Below, in pieces: positions 54,753 through 63,900 of a stretch of DNA of 64,000 nt. The stretch covers positions 2,257,501 through 2,321,500 of the forward strand of contig NZ_JACMTR010000002.1 in the NCBI RefSeq assembly GCF_014267175.1. Reading direction: 5' to 3'. The position numbers were made by a program, and so were the translations under genes. The stretch's first letter is position 1; every line of letters begins with the position of its first letter. The notes beneath the pieces are model-generated. The model did no database searches, was not told where the DNA came from, and was given only the letters and a program-made list of their open reading frames with translations. This stretch comes from Pseudonocardia sp. C8. GTDB lineage: Bacteria; Actinomycetota; Actinomycetes; Mycobacteriales; Pseudonocardiaceae.

Positions 54753-54801
54753 AAACGGCGAGCCTAGTAAATCCCCGTGGATTCCCGAGGGGAAACGGCG
54801 A
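54753..54801. promoter_or_regulatory. operator region of the XRE-Nudix regulator
   Basis: AAACGGCGA occurs at 54753-54761 and 54793-54801 (40 bases apart), with a palindrome TTCCC GAG GGGAA at 54782-54794 and CTAGTAAATCCCC between. The cluster is AT-richer than its surroundings and sits between divergent genes, as expected for autoregulation. Confidence 0.5.
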
Positions 54802-54904
54802 AAACAGGTAGCTGACCAGGGCCTAGGCCGGGAAGTCCTGCCGCGAGATCACACATGCCACGGGGTCCTTGGACCTGCTGGTGCCCGGGGCGGAATCTCA
54901 ACGC

Positions 54905-55111
54905 ATGGACCAGGAAAACTTCCCCGCGACCAGCGACGATGCGCTCGGGCCGCCACATGACGACGATGCCGTGCGCCTCCTGCACGAGCGACTGGATGCG
55001 CTCGAAGCCCGGCTCGAGGCGGCGCTGGCAGAGCACCTCAGGGCACTGGCCGACGCTCGAGCTCGCCGATCCGCTGCCGCAGCTCGGCGACCTCCTCCCG
55101 CAGAGCCGTGA
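54905..55111 (+). CDS. possible small coiled-coil protein
   Basis: A 68-residue frame (start MDQENFPATSDDALGPPHDD, then LLHERLDALEARLEAALAEH) looks like an acidic start and a coiled coil. It overlaps the convergent HTH gene by 74 bases, and the complementary strand also codes a coiled coil there, so it may be an artefact. No clear ribosome-binding site is seen. Confidence 0.3.
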   Translation: MDQENFPATSDDALGPPHDDDAVRLLHERLDALEARLEAALAEHLRALADARARRSAAAARRPPPAEP

Positions 55112-55403
55112 GCTCCGCGAGGACCGGGTCGGTTTTCTCGTCGGCATGTGGTGCAGGTGACTCCCCGACGAGTACCTGGGCGAGGTAACGCCCCGGCCAG
55201 CCCAGCGCCTCGGACACAGCGGTCAGCGTCTGCGGACGACGGCGGCGCGGATTCAGGTTGTGCTGCAGCTCGCGGACCGTCGTGATCGACACCTGAGCGC
55301 GAGAGGCCAGCTCCATCTGGGTCATGCGCAGGGCGGCGAGCCGATCGTGGATCGCCGTGGCAACAGCGTCCCAGTCCTCATCGGTCACAGCAGTCTCCAC
55401 CAC
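55038..55403 (-). CDS. XRE-family HTH repressor with coiled-coil tail
   Basis: The 121-residue protein has an HTH (about 20-75: RLAALRMTQMELASRAQVSI, then LNPRRRRPQTLTAVSEALGW) and a leucine-rich helix at its end (ELTALREEVAELRQRIGELE) for dimerisation. GTG 55403 is preferred because TACGCT lies six bases upstream; the longer frame from 55475 would include the operator. It probably represses the excisionase-like gene at 55530. Confidence 0.7.
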   Translation of the reverse strand: MVETAVTDEDWDAVATAIHDRLAALRMTQMELASRAQVSITTVRELQHNLNPRRRRPQTLTAVSEALGWPGRYLAQVLVGESPAPHADEKTDPVLAELTALREEVAELRQRIGELERRPVP

Positions 55404-55427
55404 GACGCCAGCGTACGGCTCGTAAGT

Positions 55428-55513
55428 ACCAATATCGAGCCCGATCGCCGACAACTGTGCCACCAGTGTCGGCACCGATCGTTGCTAGCATCAATATTGA
55501 TGGTTATTGGCAC
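55428..55513. promoter_or_regulatory. operator with perfect palindrome ATCAATATTGAT
   Basis: The palindrome at 55490-55501 is flanked by partial matches: ACCAATATCGAG near 55428 and GGTTATTGGCACC near 55502-55514. This AT-rich island in GC-rich DNA lies between the HTH repressor and the excisionase-like gene and is probably the repressor site. Confidence 0.6.
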
Positions 55514-55529
55514 CAGTTTGGAGGGAACC

Positions 55530-55769
55530 ATGGAGCAGCAGCTCGCGGCCGAGAGGCCGCGCTTCTACAGCGTCGCCGAGGTCGCCCGGATGTTCGGGAT
55601 GTCCTCGATGACGCTCTACCGGGCGATCGCCGACGGCAGCTTCCCGGCGATCAGAGTCCGCGGGCGTCTGATCGTCCCGGCCCGCGCGGTCGAGGGGATG
55701 GCGGAGGCCGCGGTCGTGGAGGGCACCGTCGTCGACGCCGCACGGTGGGTACAGGGGGCCTCCCGATGA
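55530..55769 (+). CDS. excisionase-like HTH protein
   Basis: The 79-residue protein has a winged HTH (FYSVAEVARMFGMSSMTLYR, IADGSFPAIRVRGRLIVPAR). GGAGGG lies six bases before the ATG. It may be the excisionase of the second element or the activator of its transfer operon, which begins here and runs through coupled genes to the relaxase. Its stop overlaps the next ATG. Confidence 0.78.
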   Translation: MEQQLAAERPRFYSVAEVARMFGMSSMTLYRAIADGSFPAIRVRGRLIVPARAVEGMAEAAVVEGTVVDAARWVQGASR

Positions 55770-56086
55770 GTACCCAGATCCCGGGCTCCGACGCCCAACT
55801 CGACGCCCTTCTGCGACGGCGCGACACCGCACTCGCCGACGTGTTGGCCGCGGATCGCGACCGGCGGCTCGCTCTCGTCTTCGCCGAAGAAGCGGAGTTC
55901 TGGTCGTCGCTCTACCGGCGCAGCCGCTCGCGCGTGGCATGGCGAGGTGCGCTCGCCGCGGAGGCGTGGGCACGCCACAACGCCGCGATCTGGCGGGAGC
56001 GGGCTGATGCCTCCGCTCGCGGACTCGACGGCACCGATCCGGGTGGACGGCTGGAGGTGGCGACATGGGCAGCGTCGGGCTCCTGA
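55766..56086 (+). CDS. hypothetical helical protein of the transfer operon
   Basis: The 106-residue protein is rich in Ala and Arg and looks helical (AQLDALLRRRDTALADVLAA, AEFWSSLYRRSRSRVAWRGA). It overlaps genes on both sides. No family is recognised. Confidence 0.6.
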   Translation: MSTQIPGSDAQLDALLRRRDTALADVLAADRDRRLALVFAEEAEFWSSLYRRSRSRVAWRGALAAEAWARHNAAIWRERADASARGLDGTDPGGRLEVATWAASGS

Positions 56087-56289
56087 TCCTCTTCGCCGTC
56101 GTCGGTGCCTTGATCTGTGCCAAGGCGCACTCGGCCGCTGGAGCCATCACCTTCGCCGTACTCGCCGTGGTCCTGCTCGTGACCACCCCGGTCGGGGACG
56201 GGCTCCCCGACGCGGTCAGCAGCTTCATGTCGGCGTTCGACGACGCCGCCACCCCCGCTCTCAACCGTGAACCAGACACCGGCCGCTGA
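56065..56289 (+). CDS. small membrane protein of the transfer operon
   Basis: The 74-residue protein has two transmembrane helices (VGLLILFAVVGALICAKAHS near 3-22, AITFAVLAVVLLVTTPV near 26-42) and a soluble acidic tail. It overlaps the previous gene by 22 bases. It resembles small transfer-linked membrane proteins. Confidence 0.6.
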   Translation: MGSVGLLILFAVVGALICAKAHSAAGAITFAVLAVVLLVTTPVGDGLPDAVSSFMSAFDDAATPALNREPDTGR

Positions 56290-56326
56290 GCCGCGGCCGG
56301 ACAGTTATCAGAGGAAGGACCATGTC

Positions 56327-56800
56327 GTGACCCGGACGGACACGAACCACGACGGCGGGGGAGAACGACGGCAGCGAACCCGTGACTGGCGAGCGAGGGC
56401 CGCCTGCACGCATGTCGATCCCGAGATCTTCTTCCCGACCGCCGGACGCGGCCCCCATCAGGACCGGCAGATCGCACGAGCGCGCGCCGTCTGCACCCGA
56501 TGCCCGGTACGCGAGGACTGTTTGCGGTTCGCCCGGGCCTGGCTCCCGTACGGCATCGCGGCCGGGATGACGGCAGGTGAGCGACAGCGCGTACTACGGA
56601 AGGAGAGTCACCGGGACGAGCCACGACGACCAGCTCACGCGCGGAGCGCGGTCATCGCGGCAGGGCGAGACGCGCTCCGGTCGGGCGCGAGCGTCCGGGA
56701 GGTCGCCGACCGGTTCAACGTGTCCGAGAGAACCGTCGAGCGATGGTCATCGCGCAACCGTGCCGATGACCGAGCCCAGTGCCCGCGGGGTGTCCGATGA
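56327..56800 (+). CDS. second WhiB-family protein with C-terminal HTH
   Basis: The 157-residue protein has C27, C56, C59 and C65 (CTRCPVREDC) in a WhiB domain; the usual GGVT turn is changed to AAGMT. An HTH follows (SGASVREVADRFNVSERTVE). It is a paralogue of the protein at 51324 with the same domain order. GTG 56327 has GAGGA nearby; an earlier GTG at 56267 is possible. Its stop overlaps the next gene. Confidence 0.85.
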   Translation: MTRTDTNHDGGGERRQRTRDWRARAACTHVDPEIFFPTAGRGPHQDRQIARARAVCTRCPVREDCLRFARAWLPYGIAAGMTAGERQRVLRKESHRDEPRRPAHARSAVIAAGRDALRSGASVREVADRFNVSERTVERWSSRNRADDRAQCPRGVR

Positions 56801-57336
56801 GATCCGGCGACCAGGTGGCGGCGCGGCGGGAGGCCCGGTCCCGAATCCGTCAGCTGACCGAGCACGTGGCCGAGACGATATTCGGTGGGGCGGTCGTCGA
56901 GGTCCCGATTCCGGGGTTCACGGTGTTCGCCGACCGTCGCCTCGCCGACCCCATGACCGGCTTGCGCGCCGCGGAGCTGTTGCGTCGTGTCCTTGCTGCG
57001 GAAGTGGACGAGTACGCGCGCGCCTGTCGAGGGGTCGGCCGGACCTGGGATGAGGTCGGCGAGGCGTTGGGCGTGCCCGCTGGGCAGGATCGCCCGGTCG
57101 TGACATTCGAGTGGATCGTCGATGGGCGCCCGCCCGGCCCCGACGAGGACATCCTGCTCGCCGCGCCACCGTCGGCGTCCTGGTGGCGGTGCACGTCCTG
57201 TCATCAGCCCGTCCGGGATTCCGGGCCCTACGACGCCGACCCGGACGACAGCGAGGACGGTCACGCCGAGGACTGTGCACGCCACCGGTCCGACATCGCC
57301 GCCTTCCGCGCCCGTGTCGGGTGGGAGTCGAGATGA
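56797..57336 (+). CDS. hypothetical protein with zinc-like Cys/His end
   Basis: The 179-residue protein has a helical start (ARREARSRIRQLTEHVAETI), a middle with an HTH-like GRTWDEVGEALGVPAGQDRP, and an end with CTSCHQPV and a later HAEDCARH that could bind zinc. It overlaps its neighbours by four bases on each side. Function unknown; it is part of the transfer operon. Confidence 0.65.
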   Translation: MRSGDQVAARREARSRIRQLTEHVAETIFGGAVVEVPIPGFTVFADRRLADPMTGLRAAELLRRVLAAEVDEYARACRGVGRTWDEVGEALGVPAGQDRPVVTFEWIVDGRPPGPDEDILLAAPPSASWWRCTSCHQPVRDSGPYDADPDDSEDGHAEDCARHRSDIAAFRARVGWESR

Positions 57337-59222
57337 CCGCGACGGCCCTCGGCATGGTTGTCCTCGTCGGCCTCGCCGCCGGGTTCTGGCATGCTGGCCG
57401 GCGGGCGCCCGCGGCGATGTTCGGCGGGGTCGCCCTGTTTCCTGGCACGACCGTCGCGCAGGAGATGTCTACGATCCTGCCCTGGCCGGCCACGGCCGCA
57501 GGCGGGTGCGTTGTGGCCGTACTCGTCTGGCACCGGTGGGTGAGAACGTCCGCGACCGTGACCCGCTGGTCGGCGCGTTCCCGCCGCAAGGCCGGTGTGG
57601 CCTCGACGTTCGACATTGCTCGGCTCGCATCCGGCCCGGCGATGCGGCGTCGAGCCAGGTCGGTTCGGCCCTCCACGTACGGCGAGACCTCGCGGTGGAC
57701 ACGCTGGTCGCTGCCCGTGGCCGAGGTGGCGGTCCGGCTGTGCCGCACCGGCCTGGTTCAGGTGTGGTCCTCGGTCGAGGATGTCGTGATCGTCTTCGGC
57801 GGCCCACGCGCGGGCAAGACCGGCTGGCTGGCCGGCCGCGTCATCGACGCACCCGGTGCCGTCCTGGTGACGAGCACCCGCACCGACCTGTACGAGCTCA
57901 CCCGCGGGCTCCGGACCGGGCGCGGCCCGGTCTACGTGTTCAACGCGGTCGGCCTCGGCGGCCTCGAGTCGACCATCACGTTCGACCCGTTGACCGGATG
58001 CGCAGACCCGACGACCGCGGTGGAGCGCGCGGCGGACCTGCTTGCCGCCGCGAACCGGCGGGCCGTGGGCGATCGGGAGTTCTGGGAGGCCCAGGCCCGG
58101 CGCGTTCTCGCGGCATTGCTGCACGCGGCCGCACTGGGAAACCGGAGCATGGTCGAGGTCCAGGGATGGGTCGCGAACCCGGCCGAGGCCGAACGGGACG
58201 TCCTGATGCTGCTCCGCCGCAGCCGCGACCCGGCGTTCTCCCAGGACGCCGCCCAGTTCGTGTCCACCAACGACCGGACCCGGTCGTCGATCACGAGCTC
58301 GATCATGCCGGCGCTCGGCTGGCTCGCCTCCCCGGCGGCAGCCGCTGCGGCGGCTCCTGGCTCTGGCTTCGACGTCGCGCGGCTGCTGGACGACCAGGCG
58401 ACGGTCTACCTGCTCGGTGGCGAGGAATCCCAGGCCGCGCCGCTCGTGTGCGCGCTGACCGGGCATGTCGCCCGCGAGGCCCGGCGGCTCGCTGCCGACA
58501 GGCCCGGGGGACGCCTGGATCCGCCGATGCGCCTCGCCCTGGACGAGGCGGCGTTGATCTGCCCGGTACCGCTGGAGAAGTGGACCGCCGACATGGGCGG
58601 GCGCGGCGTGACGATCGTGTGCGCGTTCCAATCCCGGGCCCAGCTGCTCGCACGCTACGGCGAGCACGACGCGGCTACGATCCTCAACAACACCGGAGCG
58701 GTGATGCTCTTCGGCGGCACCCGGGACCGCGACGACCTGCAGTTCTGGTCCACACTCACCGGCGACCGCGATGAACGCATCACCACCACGGACCTGCACG
58801 GCCGCGTCGCCTCGAAGACCGTCCGCCGAGTGCCGGTCCTGCCCCCGGCACAGATCGCGAACCTCCCGGTGGGGAAGGTCGTCGTAATCCGCCGCGGGAT
58901 GGCCCCGGTGATCGGGCGCGCCCAGATGGCGTGGCACCGCCGTGACGTCCGCCGCCAGGCCCGGGCCCGGTGCCGGATCGAGCACCGGGCCGCCCGTCCC
59001 CGCTGGTGGTCCGTCCTCGCACTGCGCCGCGACGAGCGCCTCGAATGGCTCCTGACCCGGCTCGCGCGGCGCTGGCCCGGTCGCTTCGGCCGGGCTACCG
59101 GCCGGGTCCGGGATGCGAATGCGATGTTCCGGCAGCTCCGCGATATCCAGCACGGCCTGCCGACAACCGGCGACGGCATCGCGCCCGGGGGCGACGATCG
59201 GCCGGACCGGTGGGGCCGATGA
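57333..59222 (+). CDS. VirD4/TraD-type conjugative coupling protein
   Basis: The 629-residue ATPase has two N-terminal transmembrane helices (about 3-20 and 50-66) and a RecA-like motor with Walker A GGPRAGKT (about 156-163). It also has FDPLTGCADPTTAVERAADL, a Walker B-like MRLALDEAALICP, and the IVCAFQSRAQLLARYGEHDA and LPVGKVVVIRRGMAPV blocks of TraG/TraD/VirD4. It couples the relaxase-DNA complex to a type IV secretion channel. No other secretion genes lie in the window. Confidence 0.9.
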   Translation: MTATALGMVVLVGLAAGFWHAGRRAPAAMFGGVALFPGTTVAQEMSTILPWPATAAGGCVVAVLVWHRWVRTSATVTRWSARSRRKAGVASTFDIARLASGPAMRRRARSVRPSTYGETSRWTRWSLPVAEVAVRLCRTGLVQVWSSVEDVVIVFGGPRAGKTGWLAGRVIDAPGAVLVTSTRTDLYELTRGLRTGRGPVYVFNAVGLGGLESTITFDPLTGCADPTTAVERAADLLAAANRRAVGDREFWEAQARRVLAALLHAAALGNRSMVEVQGWVANPAEAERDVLMLLRRSRDPAFSQDAAQFVSTNDRTRSSITSSIMPALGWLASPAAAAAAAPGSGFDVARLLDDQATVYLLGGEESQAAPLVCALTGHVAREARRLAADRPGGRLDPPMRLALDEAALICPVPLEKWTADMGGRGVTIVCAFQSRAQLLARYGEHDAATILNNTGAVMLFGGTRDRDDLQFWSTLTGDRDERITTTDLHGRVASKTVRRVPVLPPAQIANLPVGKVVVIRRGMAPVIGRAQMAWHRRDVRRQARARCRIEHRAARPRWWSVLALRRDERLEWLLTRLARRWPGRFGRATGRVRDANAMFRQLRDIQHGLPTTGDGIAPGGDDRPDRWGR

Positions 59223-59887
59223 AGAACCCCAATGACCACGGACGCTTCGCGACGGCCGCTGAGCTCGCGAACCTGGCGGCCGAGCTGAACCAGTGCACGC
59301 GCCGCGTCGATGAGGCCGCCGGCCAGGTGGCCGAGCTCGCCCGGCGTTTCGCCGGGCTCAGCACCACGGTCGCCGGACTTCTGGCACGGCCCGGCGAGCT
59401 GCCGCCGCCGTCGTGGCTGATGGCGCCGATGGATCGCGAGTGGGTGGCCGACTGCCTCGACGAGCTCGGCGGCTGGATGCGGGCGGTCTACCTCCGCTAC
59501 ACCGACGCTGCCCAGTCATTGCCGGACTGCTGGTGCTTCCACGCCGATGTCGTCGAGGAACTGCTCTGGCTGATGCACGCCTGGGCCAACGCCTACCAGG
59601 GCGGGCGGGCATCGGTGCAGCTGGTCGGGGACTGGCACGAACGTCTCCGCCCGGGGGTCGTGCGCCGCATCCGCACCTACGCCGGCACCTGCTCGTCGGA
59701 GGCACACCTCGTCCGGGAAGGGTGGCGTCAGGTCGCCACGGGCGCCCCAACGCTCCCCGCCGAGTGTGACCTTGGTGCGGTCGCCGCCTGGTGGGCGGGC
59801 GACCGGGCGCACTCGGCTCCGGAACCCACCGCAGCGCGCGCGGGCGGGATGGGCGATGTGCTCGACGGCCGGGGCGAGGTGCGGTGA
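59219..59887 (+). CDS. DUF4913 family protein
   Basis: The 222-residue protein has a helical start with a coiled coil (ELANLAAELNQCTRRVDEAA) and the DUF4913-type block DCWCFHADVVEELLWLMHAW with conserved Trp and Cys. It sits between the coupling protein and the DUF2637 gene, as in many actinobacterial plasmids. Function unknown. Four-base overlaps mark a coupled operon. Confidence 0.75.
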   Translation: MKNPNDHGRFATAAELANLAAELNQCTRRVDEAAGQVAELARRFAGLSTTVAGLLARPGELPPPSWLMAPMDREWVADCLDELGGWMRAVYLRYTDAAQSLPDCWCFHADVVEELLWLMHAWANAYQGGRASVQLVGDWHERLRPGVVRRIRTYAGTCSSEAHLVREGWRQVATGAPTLPAECDLGAVAAWWAGDRAHSAPEPTAARAGGMGDVLDGRGEVR

Positions 59888-60708
59888 GCCGAGATACCAG
59901 ACTGTCTCCGCGCGGTCGGTGTGCGACAGCCGCGGGCATCTGGATCCCTGGGCTGGCGGTCGCGACGGGTGCGGCCGTCGCGACGGCCCACGGGCTGTTC
60001 GAGGTCGCCGTCGCAGCGCGAGTTCCGGCAGGCCTCGCGTGGATCTATCCGCTTATCACCGACGGGCTCGCCATGGTCGCCTACACCGCCACAGCGCGAC
60101 TTCGTGGATCCGCCGCCCGGTACGCATGGGGCGTCGTGATCGGCGCCGCCGGACTGTCGGGCCTGGCGCAGGCCGCCTACCTCGCCTCCGATGCGGCGCT
60201 GACCGAGGGCGGGGCGATCGCGATCAGCCCGGCCTTGCGGTTCGGTGTCGGCGCCTGGCCGGCAATCGCGGCGGCCGTCGTCGCACACCTGCTCTACTTG
60301 CTCGCCGGATCCCGCCCGGTTGTCGACCGGCGCCCGCTGAACGGCAGGAGCCCAACTCCGAGCCACTTGTCCGGCACTGTTCAACCCCCGCTGACCGCTG
60401 GTGATGGAGGAACCGGCGACTCGAACACCGATCTGAACACCTCGCGGACGGCTGTACCCGCACGGACGACGCCGGCGTCCGCCGCAGCGAGGGTTGTGCC
60501 CGACGCGTCACCTCGGGACCGAGCCTGGGTGGCAGCTCTCCGCTACGCCGGTCGGCACGGCCGCTGGCCGACCGTCTCCAGCCTGGAAGCGGCCGCAAAG
60601 GTCTCCCGCGGCACTGCCGCGACCGTCCTGAAGACCCTGCGCGAGCAGCCACCGCAGGTACTCGACGCGACCCACGCCGCCGAGGACGAGCCCCGCGATG
60701 ACGTCTGA
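59884..60708 (+). CDS. DUF2637 membrane protein with C-terminal HTH
   Basis: The 274-residue protein has four transmembrane helices in the first 120 residues, including the DUF2637 signature ARVPAGLAWIYPLITDGLAM. A disordered linker follows, then a C-terminal winged HTH (WPTVSSLEAAAKVSRGTAAT). Such proteins are related to spread proteins of actinobacterial plasmids. GTG 59884 overlaps the previous stop. Confidence 0.8.
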   Translation: MSRDTRLSPRGRCATAAGIWIPGLAVATGAAVATAHGLFEVAVAARVPAGLAWIYPLITDGLAMVAYTATARLRGSAARYAWGVVIGAAGLSGLAQAAYLASDAALTEGGAIAISPALRFGVGAWPAIAAAVVAHLLYLLAGSRPVVDRRPLNGRSPTPSHLSGTVQPPLTAGDGGTGDSNTDLNTSRTAVPARTTPASAAARVVPDASPRDRAWVAALRYAGRHGRWPTVSSLEAAAKVSRGTAATVLKTLREQPPQVLDATHAAEDEPRDDV

Positions 60709-60933
60709 TCACCGCATCCCGAGCCACGATGACGCCGGCACCGCCCCGACTGCGAAGCAGACACCATCCGCGATCGACTACTCCGAACGACGGACACGGA
60801 CGTCAAGATCAAGAGCTGCACACCTTGGCATCACGATCAGACGGCACGGCCCGGCCTCCGGCCGGCTCCGGCGTGGCCACACGGTTTCGGCCAGCGATGC
60901 CGGATGTCAAGCAGTGGTGCGGAGGCGGTCTTG
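60709..60933. other. gap before the relaxase: possible oriT region
   Basis: One frame (ATG 60698 to 60940, 80 codons) is open here but has no family match. The stretch 60770-60870 is less GC-rich, with AAGATCAAGAGC and ATCACGATCAGACGG. The base just ahead of a MobF relaxase gene is a usual place for oriT; no clear inverted repeat is seen. Confidence 0.35.
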
Positions 60934-63900
60934 GTGCTGAAGGTTGTCAACGGCTACAGCCCGGAGTACCTGCTCAAGGAGGTCGCGGCCGGGCGGGAGA
61001 ACTACTACACGGGCGCGGTCGCCGAGGGTGAGCCCCCGGGACGCTGGTGGGGCGCCGGCGCGGAGAAGCTCGGTCTGACTGGGCTCGTCGACGCTCAGGA
61101 CATGCGCGCCCTGTACGGGCGGTTCCTCGATCCCCGCGCCGACGGGTTCCGGGACCCGCAGCGGTGGGACGAGGTCGCGACGCTGGGTCCGGTGGGGCGG
61201 CGGTACGTATCCGAGGACGAGTTGTACGCCTCCGCGCTAGAGCAGGAGCCGTACGCCTCGGCTGAACGCCGCGCTGAACTCCGTACGGCGGCGGGTAAGC
61301 GGGCTCGGCACAACGTGGCGTTCCTGGATGCGACGTTCAGCGTCCAGAAGTCGGTGACCCTGTTGCACACCGCGTTCGAGGCCGAGGAGGTCGCGGCCCG
61401 CCGGCGGGGCGACGAGGAGACCGCGGCGGCGTGGGGCGAGTTCCGGGTGGCGGTCGAGGACGCGATCTGGGCGGGCAACAACGCCGCGCTGGCCTACCTG
61501 GCCGACAAGGCGGGGTACTCGCGGGTCGGGCACCACGGCGGGGCGGCCGGGCGGTGGGTCGATGCCCACGACTGGGTCGTCGGCTCGTTCTTCCAGCACG
61601 ACTCCCGCGACCGGGACCCGCAGCTGCACGTGCACAACACGATCCTCAACCGGGTCGAAGGCCCGGACGGGCAGTGGCGCACGCTCGATTCGCGGGCGGT
61701 GCACCGGTGGCGGACCGGGGCCGGGGCGGTCGGGGAGCGGACGTGTGAGGAGCGGATCGTGGCCACGATCGGCACGCTGTTCGCGACCCGCCCCGACGGG
61801 AAAGCCCGCGAGATCGTCGGCGTGCCGGCGGAGGCGATGGCGTTGATCTCGAACCGGCGCCGCGCGGTCACCGCGAAGGCCCAGCAGCTGGTCGAGGCGT
61901 TCGAGCAGCGCTATGGCCGGGCTCCGAACGGCTACGAGCACGAGCGTCTGTGCCAGCAGGCCACGCTGGTCACCCGCAAACCCAAGTCACAGGTGGGGGA
62001 GACCCGCGAGGACCTGATGGAGCGGATCGGGGCCCGGATGCGGGCTGACATCGACGGTGGCCTGGCCGCCATCGCCGATGCCGCGCTGCGCGCCCGCCAG
62101 GAACATCGGGCGCCCGCGGCGTTCGACCCGCAGGCCGTCATCGAGCTGGCACTCGAGGAGGTCAAGACGCGAAAGCCGGTCTGGACGCGCTCGGACCTCA
62201 CCCGAGCGGTCAACAACGCGTTGCCGGACTACCTTGGTGTCCCGGACGGCCGGGACGTCGCCGTGCTGCTGGACCAGCTCACCGACGCCGCCCTGGAGTA
62301 CGCGGTCCCGGTGGAGGCCGAACGACCGGGCCATGAGCTGCTACCCGACGACCTACGCCTCGCTGATGGCCGATCCGCGTACCTGGCTCCGGGCGGGAAG
62401 CTGTATGCGACACCGGACCAGCTGCACACCGAGCGGATCCTGCTCGCTTCGACCACGGCCCGGGACGGCGCCGCCCGCACTCCGCGTCAGGCCGACCGCT
62501 TCCTTGCGGACCTGCGGGCGTCCGGAATCGAACTCGGGGTGGATCAGGCCGCGGCAGTGCGCGGGATTCTCACCTCCGGGGCCCGGGTGGAGACCCTGGT
62601 CGGCCCGGCCGGCACCGGGAAGTCCTTCGTCGTCGGCGTGCTCGCCCGCGGGTGGACCGCCCCGGCTGGCGTGGACACCTCGCCCGGCCGGGCGCCGCGG
62701 GTGTTCGGACTCGCGACCAGCCAGATCGCCACCGAGGTGCTCGCAGGGGAAGGCCTCACCGCCCGCAACGTCGCCTCGTGGTTGGGTGTGCAAGACCGCC
62801 TGCACCCCGGCGCGGCCGAGCAAACCAACCACCCGAGCGACGAGCGGTGGCGGCTGCGCGAGGGCGACCTCGTCGTCGTCGACGAGTCGGCCATGACCAA
62901 CACCGATGACCTCGCCGCCATTCACGCCCGCGTCGAGGCGGCCGGGGCCAAGCTGCTGCTCGTGGGTGATCACCGCCAGCTCGCCGCGATCGGCGCCGGC
63001 GGCGGGATGGACCTGCTCGCCGCGTCCGGGAACCGCTACGAGCTCGCCGAGGCACGCCGGTTCACCGCACCGTGGGAGCGGGCGGCCAGCCTGCGGCTGC
63101 GCGACTGCGACGAGTCGGTGCTGCGCGACTATCACCGGCAGGGCCGGATCCTCGACGCCGGGACCGTCGAGGAGGCCGAGGCCTCCGCGGCACGCGCGTG
63201 GCTGGCCGACACCCTCGACGGGCACCGCAGCCTGCTGCTGGTCGGCACCAACGAGCAGGCCGACCGGCTGTCCGCCCAGCTGCGGGGCGAGCTGGTCCGG
63301 CTCGGGCTCGTCGCTGAGCACGGGGTCTGGCTGGGCCGCCAGGGCGTCCCGGCCGGGGTCGGCGACCTCCTCCAGGCCCGCCGCAACGACTGGGACCTCG
63401 CCGGGCTCGCGGGGAACCGCCGCGGCCCGATGAACCGCGAGACCTTCCGCATCACCGCTGTTTCCGACGACGGCTCGGTCGAGGTCACCACCGACACCCG
63501 CCGGGATGGCCCGGGGGAGCGACTGGTCTTGCCCGCCGCCTACGTCGAACGCGACCTGGCCCTGGGCTACGCCGGCACCGTGCACGCCGCCCAGGGCGCG
63601 ACCGTCGACACCACTCACGCGGTGATCAGCCCGACCACCGGTCCTGCCGCGCTCTACGTGGCCATGTCGCGGGGGCGACACGCCAACACCGCCCACGTCA
63701 CCACCCGCACCGCCCCCGACGACCCTGCCGACGGCTCACCCCACCGCCACGAGCTGCGCCGCGACCCGGTCGCCGTGCTCGCGACCATCCTCGACACCGC
63801 CGACCACACCACACCACGCGCGGCGACACAGGTCGCCGAGGACTCCGCCGCGGCCGCCGCCAGCACACGGACCGCGGCCGAGCTGCTCGCCGACGCCGCC

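Noticed and set aside
60698..60940. An 80-codon frame between the DUF2637 gene and the relaxase.
   Set aside because: It overlaps both neighbours, has no ribosome-binding site or family, and its composition is not coding-like after residue 30.
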